From the NCBI RefSeq assembly GCF_025195095.1, contig NZ_JANAVZ010000009.1:87516-151515 (forward strand): DNA of 64,000 bases, given 5' to 3'. Each line of letters starts with the position of its first letter. Position 1 is the stretch's first letter. Shown here one piece after another: positions 21,393 to 29,760 of the stretch. A program made the position numbers and the translations under genes. This DNA comes from Paracoccus maritimus. GTDB taxonomy: Bacteria; Pseudomonadota; Alphaproteobacteria; Rhodobacterales; Rhodobacteraceae. The notes beneath the pieces are model-generated. The model saw nothing but the letters and a program-made list of their open reading frames with translations, was not told the DNA's origin and did not search any database.

Positions 21393-22043
21393 ATGACCAA
21401 AACTGGCGACTCCACGCGCATCCGATATGACGAAGGCTGTCTTGCCGCCCATGCGCTGAACGTGATCGGCGACCGCTGGGCGCTGCTTGTGGTGCGCGAA
21501 CTGATGCTGACGCCACGGCGGTTTCAGGCCATCCGCGCCGGGCTGCCGGGGATCACGGCGGCGGTGCTGACCCAGCGGCTGACGCAGCTGCGCGCGGCGG
21601 ATGTAGTGGACCATGACCCGGATCTGGGGGTGTATTCGCTGACAGCTTCAGGGCAGGCGCTGCTGCCGGTGCTGCAGGCGATGTGCCGATGGGGCGCGTT
21701 GCATCCCGGCCATGATCCGCGCCGCTTCATCAGCCCGACGGCGCTGATGCTGTCGATGACGGCGATGATCGACGCGACGGCCGCGCAGGGCCGGGTGGCG
21801 ACCGGTGGATTTCAGCTGGGGTCGGATCGTTTCATCATGCGGCTGCAGGGCGACGGGGTGGCCCGGCCCGAGGCGGTGCGCCGGATCGACGCCGATTTCG
21901 TGCTGGAGGGCAGCGGCAACGCGCTGGCGCGTGCGGTCTATGGCGCGACGCCGCTGGCCGAACTGGTGGCGTCCGGCGTGGTCGCGCTGGCTGGCGATAG
22001 GGCGGCGGCGCAGGGTTTCGTGGATCTGTTCCGGCTGCGTTAG
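21393..22043 (+). CDS. HxlR-family winged-helix transcriptional regulator
   Basis: The N-terminal ~105 residues form the HxlR winged helix (ALNVIGDRWALLVVREL, then GLPGITAAVLTQRLTQL as recognition region). About 100 further residues are not part of the basic family and may sense a ligand or dimerise. Cys16, just before the first conserved helix, occupies the position of the sensing cysteine in YodB/HypR-type electrophile sensors. No Shine-Dalgarno sequence precedes the ATG, so the message may be leaderless. It diverges from the GST/VOC/DUF1428 operon and probably controls it. Confidence 0.88.
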   Translation: MTKTGDSTRIRYDEGCLAAHALNVIGDRWALLVVRELMLTPRRFQAIRAGLPGITAAVLTQRLTQLRAADVVDHDPDLGVYSLTASGQALLPVLQAMCRWGALHPGHDPRRFISPTALMLSMTAMIDATAAQGRVATGGFQLGSDRFIMRLQGDGVARPEAVRRIDADFVLEGSGNALARAVYGATPLAELVASGVVALAGDRAAAQGFVDLFRLR

Positions 22044-22058
22044 CGTTGGGCGTGAGGC

Positions 22059-22490
22059 CTAAACGGCACGGTCCAGCTTGGTTGACAGATGGATCAGGCT
22101 TTCCGACGACCGCACCCCGTCCAGCGCGCCAATCCGGTCCAGAAGATCGTCCAGTTCGGCTGTCGATGAGGTCGCAAGCTGCAGCAGCAGATCGACCCGA
22201 CCGCTGGTGGTATGGATCCGTTCGACCTGCGGCAGCGTCTTCAGCCGCGCCAGGATGCCGGGCAGGCTGCGCGGTTCGATCACCAGCATCACCGTCGCGC
22301 GGATCCGGCTGGCGCGAACCGCCTCGCCCAGGCGCAGCGTATAGCCCGCGATCGCGCCCGAGCCTTCCAGCCGTTCCAACCGCGCCTGCACCGTCGAACG
22401 CGCGACCTTCAGCCGCCGCGCCAGGACCGCGACCGACATGCGGGCATCCTGGGCAAGTTGGGTCAGGATGTTGCGGTCCAGTTCGTCCAC
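22059..22490 (-). CDS. Lrp/AsnC-family transcriptional regulator
   Basis: The 143-residue protein has the typical N-terminal helix-turn-helix (LDRNILTQLAQDARMSVAVL, then RLKVARSTVQARLERL) and a C-terminal RAM ligand-binding domain (IHTTSGRVDLLLQL). Such proteins bind amino acids and form octamers. It diverges from the PLP decarboxylase gene starting at 22669. Since regulators of this family often control the adjacent amino-acid enzyme, ornithine or lysine is a reasonable effector guess. Confidence 0.9.
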   Translation of the reverse strand: MDELDRNILTQLAQDARMSVAVLARRLKVARSTVQARLERLEGSGAIAGYTLRLGEAVRASRIRATVMLVIEPRSLPGILARLKTLPQVERIHTTSGRVDLLLQLATSSTAELDDLLDRIGALDGVRSSESLIHLSTKLDRAV

Positions 22491-22668
22491 GGCGCTTGGT
22501 CCCCGGCAGTTTCGTCAAATCGTCATCGGTTGCGGCATATTAACCGGACAGAATGGCGATTCCATCCTTTTCATCGGTGAAATCGGAAACCAAAAGCGTC
22601 ATTCTGGGTTGAGAAGGCCGCTTCTGCCGATCCGGCCAAAACGAAGCTGCACGCGCGAAAGGACCGCA

Positions 22669-23823
22669 ATGGGACATCACAAGACCGTTTGGGACAATCC
22701 GGCCGAAATGATCCGTCAAACTCAGCCCGAGAATCCGGTGATGGTCCTTGCCCCGACAGTCCTGCAGGACACGGCACGGCGGTTTCTGGACGGGTTTCCG
22801 GGACTGGTGACCTATGCGGTGAAGTCCAATCCCGGCGAGGCCGTGATCCAGAACCTGCTGGCCGCAGGCGTGACCGGGTTCGACGTCGCCTCGCCCTTCG
22901 AGATCGACCTGATCGGCCGCATGGCGCCGCGGGCCGCCCGGCATTACCACAACCCCGTCCGCGCCAGATCCGAGATCTCTCATGCCGTGCAGGCCGGCGT
23001 CACGTCGTGGTCGGTGGACAGCCGCAGCGAGCTGGAGAAGCTGTTCGAACTGGTCCCGACGCAGATCGGCGGACAGGGCGTCGAGATCTCGCCGCGCTTC
23101 AAGCTGCCGGTGCTGGGCGCGGTCTATGATTTCGGATCGAAGTTCGGCGCGACGCCGGAACTGGCCGCCGACCTGCTGCGTCTGGTGGCCGATCGCGGCT
23201 ATGTCCCGTCGCTGACCTTCCATCCGGGCACCCAATGCGTCGATCCGATCGCCTGGGAAAGCTATATCAGCGTGGCGCGCGAGATTTGCGACAGCGCAGA
23301 GGTGCGTGCGAAACGCCTGAATGTCGGCGGCGGCTTTCCGTCGCATCGCGTCAGCGGGGTCGAGCCGGACCTGACCTCGATCTTCACCGAGATCGGCGAC
23401 ACGGTGGCCGAGGCGTTCGGCGATGACGCGCCCGCGCTGGTCTGCGAGCCGGGGCGCGGCATGTGCGCTGACGCGTTCTCGCTGATCACCCGGGTGAAGG
23501 GGGTGCGCGACGGCGGCAGCGTTTTCCTGAATGACGGCGTCTATGGCGGTCTGGCGGAAATGCCGATCGTCGGCAATCTGGACCGGATCGAGGTTCTGGA
23601 CCCGCAGGGCCGCCCGCGCGACGGCGCGGCCGCGGGCCGGGTCGTGTTCGGTCCGACCTGCGATTCGGTGGACCGCCTGCCCGGCGAGCTCAGCCTGCCC
23701 GAGAACATCGCCGAGGGCGACTATGTCATCTTCCACGGGGCGGGCGCCTATTCAACGGTGACGAATACCCGCTTCAACGGGTTCGGCGAACTGACCAACG
23801 CGACCGTGATGTCGCTGCGCTAA
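22669..23823 (+). CDS. Type III PLP-dependent decarboxylase (ornithine/lysine-type)
   Basis: The 384-residue enzyme is a fold-III (alanine racemase-like) decarboxylase. PLP lysine lies in YAVKSNP (~residue 48), substrate and cofactor contacts in FHPGTQC, GGGFP and EPGRG, and the catalytic cysteine in PTCDSVD. Bacterial members decarboxylate ornithine, lysine or both, giving putrescine or cadaverine, precursors of the polyamines common in this family. ATG at 22669 follows AAAGGA; the frame is open upstream but without family sequence. It is probably regulated by the divergent Lrp protein. Confidence 0.88.
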   Translation: MGHHKTVWDNPAEMIRQTQPENPVMVLAPTVLQDTARRFLDGFPGLVTYAVKSNPGEAVIQNLLAAGVTGFDVASPFEIDLIGRMAPRAARHYHNPVRARSEISHAVQAGVTSWSVDSRSELEKLFELVPTQIGGQGVEISPRFKLPVLGAVYDFGSKFGATPELAADLLRLVADRGYVPSLTFHPGTQCVDPIAWESYISVAREICDSAEVRAKRLNVGGGFPSHRVSGVEPDLTSIFTEIGDTVAEAFGDDAPALVCEPGRGMCADAFSLITRVKGVRDGGSVFLNDGVYGGLAEMPIVGNLDRIEVLDPQGRPRDGAAAGRVVFGPTCDSVDRLPGELSLPENIAEGDYVIFHGAGAYSTVTNTRFNGFGELTNATVMSLR

Positions 23824-23857
23824 CCATTTCCTCAGCCCGTCGTGCTAGCCTTGGGTG

Positions 23858-25036
23858 ATGTCAACGATTCGCCCGAAGACGATCCATGTGGTGCTGATGG
23901 ACGGCACGTTCGCCTCGTTGGCGGACGGCCGCCGCAGTTCGATCGGACGAATCCACCGCCTGCTGCGTGACGTCGCGCGGCAGGCACCGGTGGGCACGCA
24001 GGAGGGCGGCGGGACGACGCGCCCGCGCCTGCGCCTGCATTACGGGATGGGCCAGCAATGGAACCGCTGGCGCACGGTGCCGGAACTGCTGATGGGCCGC
24101 ACCCTGGAACGGCGCATCGTCGATGCCTATGGATGGCTTGCCTCGGGCTATCGTCCCGGCGACCTGATCTTTCTGCTTGGATATTCACGCGGTGCGTTTG
24201 CGGTGCGCAGCCTTGCGGGAATGATCGGTCGGGTCGGTTTGCTGCGGGCGGAATCCGCCACCGAACGGCATATCCGCACCGCCTGGAATTATTATCGCGG
24301 CGGCGGTTCGCCCCGCTATCTTGAACAGTTCCGCCAGCGGCGCTGCCAGCCCGCTGTGCCGATCCGGATGCTGGGTTGTTTCGACACGGTGATGGCATTG
24401 GGTGTTCGCCTGCCGATCCTGTGGATGCTGTCAGAGCCGCGTTTCCGGTTTCACGACGCACATCTGGTCAGCGATGTCGAACACGGCTTTCAGGCGCTGG
24501 CGCTGGACGAGACACGGGCGGCCTTTGCGCCGATCCTGTGGGACGACGATTGTCAGGCCGTCCGGATCGAACAGATGTGGTTCCGTGGCGCGCATTCCGA
24601 TATCGGCGGCCAGTTGCGCGGATTGGAATTCGCGCGCCCGCTGGCCAATATTCCGCTGGTCTGGATGCTGGAAAACGCCGAGGCGGTCGGATTGCCCTTG
24701 CCCGCCGGGTGGCGCGAGGGGCTGGACTGCGACCCGGAGGCGCCGTCGATCGGAAGCTGGCGTTTCTGGGGCAAGCTGTTTCTGGCCCGCGCGCCGCGGA
24801 CCGCGGGGCGTCATGCCACAGAATCCCTGCATCCCGGCCTGTCGCCAGAAACCTATGACGGGCCTGCGCTGCTGGTCGGCCATCTGGCGCCCGACACGGG
24901 CCGCAAGCGCCGCCTGCTGCCGTTCCGGCGGCGCGCGGGACCGGGGAATGGTCAGGCGGTGCGACCGGATATCGACGAGGATCGCGATACGGCTTCGGCG
25001 TCCGAACGGCATGGAACCGAGGTTGGGCGGGCCTGA
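23858..25036 (+). CDS. DUF2235 alpha/beta hydrolase (T6SS phospholipase Tle1-like domain)
   Basis: The 392-residue protein has the DUF2235 core: VVLMDGTFASLADG near the N-terminus, nucleophile elbow GYSRGAFAVR (Ser ~110), and HSDIGG (Asp/His pair) near residue 248. These define the hydrolase family that includes type VI secretion effector Tle1. No VgrG, PAAR or immunity gene is nearby and no signal peptide is seen, so a secretion role is not supported here. A Lys/Arg-rich tail ends the protein. ATG at 23858 is preferred to the GTG at 23855. Substrate (lipid or other ester) unknown. Confidence 0.8.
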   Translation: MSTIRPKTIHVVLMDGTFASLADGRRSSIGRIHRLLRDVARQAPVGTQEGGGTTRPRLRLHYGMGQQWNRWRTVPELLMGRTLERRIVDAYGWLASGYRPGDLIFLLGYSRGAFAVRSLAGMIGRVGLLRAESATERHIRTAWNYYRGGGSPRYLEQFRQRRCQPAVPIRMLGCFDTVMALGVRLPILWMLSEPRFRFHDAHLVSDVEHGFQALALDETRAAFAPILWDDDCQAVRIEQMWFRGAHSDIGGQLRGLEFARPLANIPLVWMLENAEAVGLPLPAGWREGLDCDPEAPSIGSWRFWGKLFLARAPRTAGRHATESLHPGLSPETYDGPALLVGHLAPDTGRKRRLLPFRRRAGPGNGQAVRPDIDEDRDTASASERHGTEVGRA

Positions 25037-25075
25037 ACCGGTCACGCCGGTCTGATGACGACCAGGGTCCCTCGG

Positions 25076-25954
25076 TCAGGCGACCTCGCCAAGCGCGCGC
25101 GACGGACGGATGCCAAGCGCGGCGCAGACGTCGCGGGTCATGTCGGGCCGGTTCAGGGTATAGAAATGCAGGCGGTCCACGCCGCGCTCGATCAGCTTCT
25201 GGCACAGATCGACGCAGATCCGGGTGGCCAGGCTGCGTTCCGCATCGCCGCCCTGACGGATCGCGTCGGCAAACCCGTCCTCGGCCCATTGCGGGATCTG
25301 CGTGCCGCAGCTTTGCGCGAAACGCCGCGCGCCCGCCCAGCCCTGGATCGGCAGGATGCCCGGAATGATCGGGGCGTCGATGCCGGCCTTTTCGCATTTG
25401 TCGCGAAAACGGAAAAAGGTTTCAGGTTCAAAGAAGAACTGCGTGATCGCGCTGGTCGCGCCGGCGTCGATCTTGCGCTTCAGCCACGCCACATCGGCGT
25501 CGGTGCCGGTGCTGTCGGGATGCGGTTCGGGATAGGCGCCGACGCGGATGGTCATGTCGCCGCGTGCGCGGATCGCCTCGATCAGTTCGATCGAATTGGC
25601 GAAGCCACCGTCATGGGCGGTGAACCGGTCCTGCCCCTTGGGCGCATCGCCGCGCAGGGCCACGATTTCGCGGATACCGGCGTCGGCATAGGATTGCACG
25701 ATCTCCATGGTCTCGTCGCGGGTCGCCTCGACGCAGGTCAGATGGGCGGCGACGTTCAGGCCGTAATGGCGATTGATGGTCGTCACCGCCTCGTGCGTCA
25801 GCTTGCGCGTCGTGCCGCCTGCGCCATAGGTAACGGACACGAAATCGGGCGCAAGGGGCGCCAGCGCGCGCGCGGTTTCCCACAGCCGGAACGAGGCATC
25901 CAGCGTCTTCGGCGGGAAAAACTCGAAGCTGATCTTCGGGGTCTGGCGGGGCAT
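25076..25954 (-). CDS. metF: 5,10-Methylenetetrahydrofolate reductase
   Basis: MetF uses FAD and NADH to reduce methylene-THF to methyl-THF, the methyl donor for methionine synthesis. The 292-residue protein begins with ISFEFFPPKT, carries VTYGAGGTTR and HLTCV, and binds FAD through ALRGDAP. The ITQFFFEPETFFRF segment is also characteristic. ATG at 25954 has GGAAAGGAA upstream. It is divergent from metR with a palindromic operator between. It can also link to one-carbon flux if the serine cycle operates here. Confidence 0.95.
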   Translation of the reverse strand: MPRQTPKISFEFFPPKTLDASFRLWETARALAPLAPDFVSVTYGAGGTTRKLTHEAVTTINRHYGLNVAAHLTCVEATRDETMEIVQSYADAGIREIVALRGDAPKGQDRFTAHDGGFANSIELIEAIRARGDMTIRVGAYPEPHPDSTGTDADVAWLKRKIDAGATSAITQFFFEPETFFRFRDKCEKAGIDAPIIPGILPIQGWAGARRFAQSCGTQIPQWAEDGFADAIRQGGDAERSLATRICVDLCQKLIERGVDRLHFYTLNRPDMTRDVCAALGIRPSRALGEVA

Positions 25955-26015
25955 GACGATTCCTTTCCTTTCGGGCCTTGTGCCATGGCAGGCGTCGTGA
26001 GACAAATTCATAATC

Positions 26016-26032
26016 TTCAAGATCAACTTGAA
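26016..26032. promoter_or_regulatory. Palindromic LysR-type site between metF and metR
   Basis: TTCAAG (26016-26021), a 5-base spacer and CTTGAA (26027-26032) form a perfect inverted repeat of 17 bases in the divergent promoter, ending 10 bases before the metR start at 26043. The layout fits a T-N11-A LysR site. It is a candidate MetR operator with autorepression of metR. Confidence 0.6.
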
Positions 26033-26042
26033 AACGGCTCAT

Positions 26043-26948
26043 ATGAACCTGGAACTGCGTCACCTGCGGACCGTCCGCGCGATCCATCAGGAGGGCGGGC
26101 TGGCCCGCGCCGCCGACATGCTGCACATCACCCAGTCGGCCCTGTCGCACCAGATCAAGGCGCTTGAGGAACAGGCCGGGGTCGAGTTGTTCGTGCGGCG
26201 CGCCAAGCCGATGCGGCTGTCGGCGGCGGGGATGCGGCTGTTGCGGCTGGCCGAACAGGTGCTGCCGCTGGTCGCCGCGACCGAGGCCGAATTCAAGGGC
26301 GTCGAGGCAGGCCGCATCGGGCGGCTGCATATCGCGATGGAATGTCATGCCTGCTTCGACTGGCTGTTGCCGGTACTGGACATCTTTCGCCGGGCCTGGC
26401 CCGATGTCGATGTCGATATCCGGCAGCGCCTTGCCTTCGGGGCGCTGCCTGCGCTGGCGCGCGAAGAGGTCGATCTGGTCATTTCCTCGGACCCCGAGGA
26501 CGTGCCGGGGGTGATCTATCAGCCGCTGTTCGACTATGCACCGACGCTGGTGGTGCCCGCGGCGCATCCGCTGGTCGCCAAGGGCTATGTCGAGCCGCAG
26601 GACCTGGCTGCCGAGACGCTGATCACCTATCCGATGGACCGTGCGCGGCTGGACGTGTTCAGCCAGTTCCTGACCCCCGCCGGTGTCGAGCCCGCAGCGC
26701 AGCGCAGCGTGGAACTGACCGCGGTCGCGCTGATGCTGGTCGCATCGGGTCGGGGTGTCGCGGTGATGCCCGACTGGGTGCTGCGCCGCGAGGCCGGAAA
26801 CCCGGAACTGGCCATGCTGCCGCTGGGGCAGGGGGGCGTCATGCGGCGTCTTTACGCGGCGCTGCGCGAAACCGACCTGACCCAGCCCTACATGGCGCAT
26901 GTGCTGCGATTGTCGCGGACCGAACCGCCCCGGCTGTTGCGCGGCTGA
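26043..26948 (+). CDS. metR: LysR-family regulator, MetR-like
   Basis: The 301-residue protein has an N-terminal winged helix (LELRHLRTVRAIHQEGGLARAADMLHITQSALSHQIKALEE region, residues 1-60) and a C-terminal substrate-binding domain with FDWLLPVLDIFRRAWPDV. This order of features matches MetR, which senses homocysteine and activates met genes. Its position opposite metF supports this. ATG at 26043 (MNLELRHL) is preferred over a TTG at 26028 that lies inside the operator. Confidence 0.88.
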   Translation: MNLELRHLRTVRAIHQEGGLARAADMLHITQSALSHQIKALEEQAGVELFVRRAKPMRLSAAGMRLLRLAEQVLPLVAATEAEFKGVEAGRIGRLHIAMECHACFDWLLPVLDIFRRAWPDVDVDIRQRLAFGALPALAREEVDLVISSDPEDVPGVIYQPLFDYAPTLVVPAAHPLVAKGYVEPQDLAAETLITYPMDRARLDVFSQFLTPAGVEPAAQRSVELTAVALMLVASGRGVAVMPDWVLRREAGNPELAMLPLGQGGVMRRLYAALRETDLTQPYMAHVLRLSRTEPPRLLRG

Positions 26949-27047
26949 CGATCACGCGCGCAAACGGCGGCCCCGCATCCGCGCCCCGCTTGGCTTTCGC
27001 CGCGCCAGGCCCTATGACGCCGCCAACCCACAGTTTCGGAGTCTGCG

Positions 27048-27836
27048 ATGGCCAGCGCCAATCTCAACATCATGATCAAGGCCGCGCGCAAGGCCGGACG
27101 CGCGCTGGTCAAGGACTTCCGCGAGGTCGAGAACCTTCAGGTCAGCGTCAAGGGCGCGGGCGATTTCGTCAGCAAGGCCGACCGCGAGGCCGAACGGATC
27201 ATCAAGGATGAACTGCGCGGTGCCCGCCCGAATTATGGCTGGCTGGGCGAGGAAACCGGGGAAGAGCCGGGCGAGGATCCGACCCGCCGCTGGATCGTCG
27301 ATCCGCTGGATGGCACCACCAACTTCCTGCACGGCCTGCCGCACTGGGCGGTCAGCATCGGGCTGGAACACAAGGGCGAGATCGTCGCGGCGGTCGTCTT
27401 CGATGCCGCCAAGGACGAATTGTTCATGGCCGAAAAGGGCGGCGGCGCGTTCATGAACGATCAGCGCCTGCGCGTATCCGGACGCAGGCGGCTGGACGAG
27501 TCGCTGTTCGCGACCGGCATTCCCTTTGCGGGGCGCGGCCCGTTGCCTGCCGCGTTGCAGGATCTGGCCCGGCTGATGCCGCTGACGGCCGGGGTCCGCC
27601 GCCTGGGCGCGGCCTCGCTGGATCTGGCCTGGGTCGCGGCAGGACGCTATGACGGGTACTGGGAACGCGGCAACCAGCCATGGGACGTCGCAGCGGGCAT
27701 CCTGCTGGTGCGCGAGGCGGGCGGTTTCGTCGAGGGTATCCGCGACGGGGATGATCCGCTGGAATCGGGGCGCATGATCGCCGCGAATCCGCAGCTGTTC
27801 GATTCCTTCGCCAAGATCATCCGCAGCCGCGACTGA
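27048..27836 (+). CDS. suhB: Inositol monophosphatase family protein
   Basis: The 262-residue Mg-dependent phosphatase has the family motifs: GEETGEE (metal-binding Glu), WIVDPLDGTTNFLHGLP (metal-binding Asp pair) and WDVAAGILLVREAGG. It hydrolyses myo-inositol-1-phosphate or related sugar phosphates; the SuhB relatives also act in rRNA antitermination. It stands alone, downstream of metR with a ~100-base gap. No visible regulatory link. Confidence 0.92.
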   Translation: MASANLNIMIKAARKAGRALVKDFREVENLQVSVKGAGDFVSKADREAERIIKDELRGARPNYGWLGEETGEEPGEDPTRRWIVDPLDGTTNFLHGLPHWAVSIGLEHKGEIVAAVVFDAAKDELFMAEKGGGAFMNDQRLRVSGRRRLDESLFATGIPFAGRGPLPAALQDLARLMPLTAGVRRLGAASLDLAWVAAGRYDGYWERGNQPWDVAAGILLVREAGGFVEGIRDGDDPLESGRMIAANPQLFDSFAKIIRSRD

Positions 27837-28099
27837 TCGCCGGGTGCCGGTCGACGCCTTCGTGTGAGCGGACTGACAATGCATTCATTGGGTCGGCTTT
27901 CGGCAGGGGGTAATTCGAGCCCATTGCAGAAGTGTCAAATTCTCGCTGCGCGCGCCCGCAGCGGAATTTTCGCTGTGGCCCGGCAAACCTTCATGCGGCA
28001 TCGCAGCTGAGAATCAGGTCGCTAGTGCGCCGCGCAGCGAAATCCGCGGGAGCAGCGACCGCACCGCGGACAAGGCTGCCGCTTCCCACAACGAAATTT
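27837..28099. other. Non-coding accessory gap
   Basis: No open frame here looks like a gene on either strand. The stretch is a patchwork typical of decayed intergenic DNA in this family: short imperfect inverted motifs such as GCTGCGCGCGCCCGCAGC around 27943-27961, and segments resembling scattered repeats. It separates the suhB-like gene from the truncated LysR remnant. Confidence 0.5.
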
Positions 28100-28282
28100 T
28101 CAGCGTATCTCCGCCGCCAGAAGGACTTCCAGGAACCCGGTAAAGGCCCTCGCCTTCGCGTTCATCTGCCGTCCACCGGGCGAGACTGCCCAGAGATCGA
28201 CGCCGGGCAAGTGCCAAATCCTCAACACAGGCACGACACGCCCGGACGCAAGCTCTGGCGAGAACATCCAGGTCGATGAGCC
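28100..28282 (-). pseudogene. C-terminal remnant of a LysR-family regulator
   Basis: About 60 codons end with TGA at 28100-28102 and read as the end of a LysR substrate-binding domain: SSTWMFSPELASGRVVPVL, LWAVSPGGRQMNAKARAF, FLEVLLAAEIR. No start and no N-terminal helix-turn-helix exist. The frame begins directly after, and in the same frame as, the TAG of the upstream exporter gene, so a deletion joined the two genes. It is presumably not translated unless the TAG is read through. The lost regulator may once have controlled the exporter. Confidence 0.8.
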
Positions 28283-29530
28283 CTATCCGCCCCCCTTGGC
28301 TTTCGACCTGGCTGCCAAGATAGGCGTTTCATCACTCCGCAAGGCGATCATGGTCAGCAAGAGACCGGCACTTCCAGCCAGCAGGAACGCGACGGGAACA
28401 ATGACGACGCCACCTGCATAAAAACTGCCTGCGGCCAGGGCAAAGAGGGTCGCGACAAGGCTGGATCCGGAGGCGAGAAGGGATGATCCGAGCCCGGCGA
28501 CGTCGCCAAGGGACCGCATTGCCATCGCGTTCAGGTTTCCGAACAGGATGCCGATCGCGAAGAACACCCCGAACCCAAGCACCATGAAGATCAAGAGAGG
28601 CAGCCGGTCATCGGTAATAAGACAGGCCGCGAGCATGGCTGCGCTCGCGGCACACATTCCCGCGAAGCCCGAGCGTGCCATTGCGTCGGTCCCGAAGCGC
28701 CCGACAAGCATTCCATTCGTGTAGGATGCCAGACCGATGCCACCTGCTAGGATGGCGAAAAGAAGCGGGAAGGCCAGGTCGATGCCATAGGCATCGAAAA
28801 ACAGGTCGGCCGCAACGCTCAGATAGAAGAGCTGGGCCCCGAACACGAACCCGGTCGCGATGATCAGAAGAACGACGCGGCGGTTCGTCAGGATGCGTGT
28901 GGCGTTCGAAGCCAGAGGTCCGAGACGGATGGGAATGCGCCTTTCCGGGGGCAGTGTCTCGGGGTGTCGCAGAACCATCCATGAGCCGAGCGCGAGGGCC
29001 AGCACCAGATACATGATGAATACGCCCCGCCATCCGACCAAGGCGACGATGCCCTGGCCAAGCGCCGGCCCGATCATGGGAACCAGGATGAATAGCGTGA
29101 ACATGAACGACATCACGCGGGCCATCGCGTCACCTTCGAACTGATCGCGGATCATCGCCCGCGTCGCGATCTTGGGGCCAGATACACCAAGGCCCTGAAG
29201 GATGCGGCCTAGGATGAGGACTTCCAGCGACGCAGCCGTCATCGCTATGATCGTGCCCACGACATAAACGACCAGTCCGGCGATCAGCGCGGTCTTGCGT
29301 CCGAAGGCGTCGGAGGCCGGGCCGATCAAAAGTTCGCCGAACACCATTCCGAAGACGAAGAGCGATACCACGTGTTGGGCCTGAAGAGGCGACCCGGTTC
29401 GAAGAGTTTCTTCGATTGAAAGCAGACCGGGAAGTATCGCATCGATGCTGATGGCGGTGAGCGATGTCAGAAGCGCGTAAAGGATCAGCCGCGATCGCCC
29501 GTTCCCGTCCGTCGTCTCGTGATGGGGCAT
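28283..29530 (-). CDS. Bcr/CflA-type MFS multidrug exporter
   Basis: The 415-residue membrane protein has about 12 hydrophobic segments and the drug:H+ antiporter motifs: GPASDAFGRKTALIAGL (motif A between TM2 and 3) and a GPALGQGIVALVGWRGVF motif-C-like element near residue 150. This is the Bcr/CflA arrangement, exporting drugs or small metabolites out of the cytoplasm. A LacI-style operator sits in its promoter. A LysR remnant follows its stop in the same frame, so its last residues may be the product of a deletion. The gene's flanks look acquired. Confidence 0.88.
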   Translation of the reverse strand: MPHHETTDGNGRSRLILYALLTSLTAISIDAILPGLLSIEETLRTGSPLQAQHVVSLFVFGMVFGELLIGPASDAFGRKTALIAGLVVYVVGTIIAMTAASLEVLILGRILQGLGVSGPKIATRAMIRDQFEGDAMARVMSFMFTLFILVPMIGPALGQGIVALVGWRGVFIMYLVLALALGSWMVLRHPETLPPERRIPIRLGPLASNATRILTNRRVVLLIIATGFVFGAQLFYLSVAADLFFDAYGIDLAFPLLFAILAGGIGLASYTNGMLVGRFGTDAMARSGFAGMCAASAAMLAACLITDDRLPLLIFMVLGFGVFFAIGILFGNLNAMAMRSLGDVAGLGSSLLASGSSLVATLFALAAGSFYAGGVVIVPVAFLLAGSAGLLLTMIALRSDETPILAARSKAKGGG

Positions 29531-29539
29531 GTAGACCTA

Positions 29540-29555
29540 TTGTTAGCGATAACAA
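29540..29555. promoter_or_regulatory. LacI-family-like palindromic operator
   Basis: TTGTTAGCGATAACAA is a 16-base near-perfect palindrome (half sites match at 7 of 8 positions) with a central CG step, as in LacI/GalR-family operators. It lies 10-25 bases upstream of the exporter's ATG, where a repressor would block transcription. No LacI-family gene is in the window. Confidence 0.6.
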
Positions 29556-29760
29556 TTTAGCCTCTTAAATCGGCGAACGGCCAAAAAGTCCACCCGATGG
29601 TTAATACGCACTGCGAATGCCTGCTTCCGTCCGCAAAGCAGACCATAAGAGTACACTGAATCCCGTTCCACCAGGCGGAGGCACTTTCCCGGTGGGTGTT
29701 CCTGCGCGGCAGGTTCTGCCGGTGGCCACTTGACTGCAGGCTGGTTTGAGAAGGACAGGC

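Noticed and set aside
27932..28279. A 115-codon + strand frame opposite the LysR remnant.
   Set aside because: It has Arg/Pro-rich random-looking sequence, and the other strand carries clear LysR C-terminal residues in the same bases.
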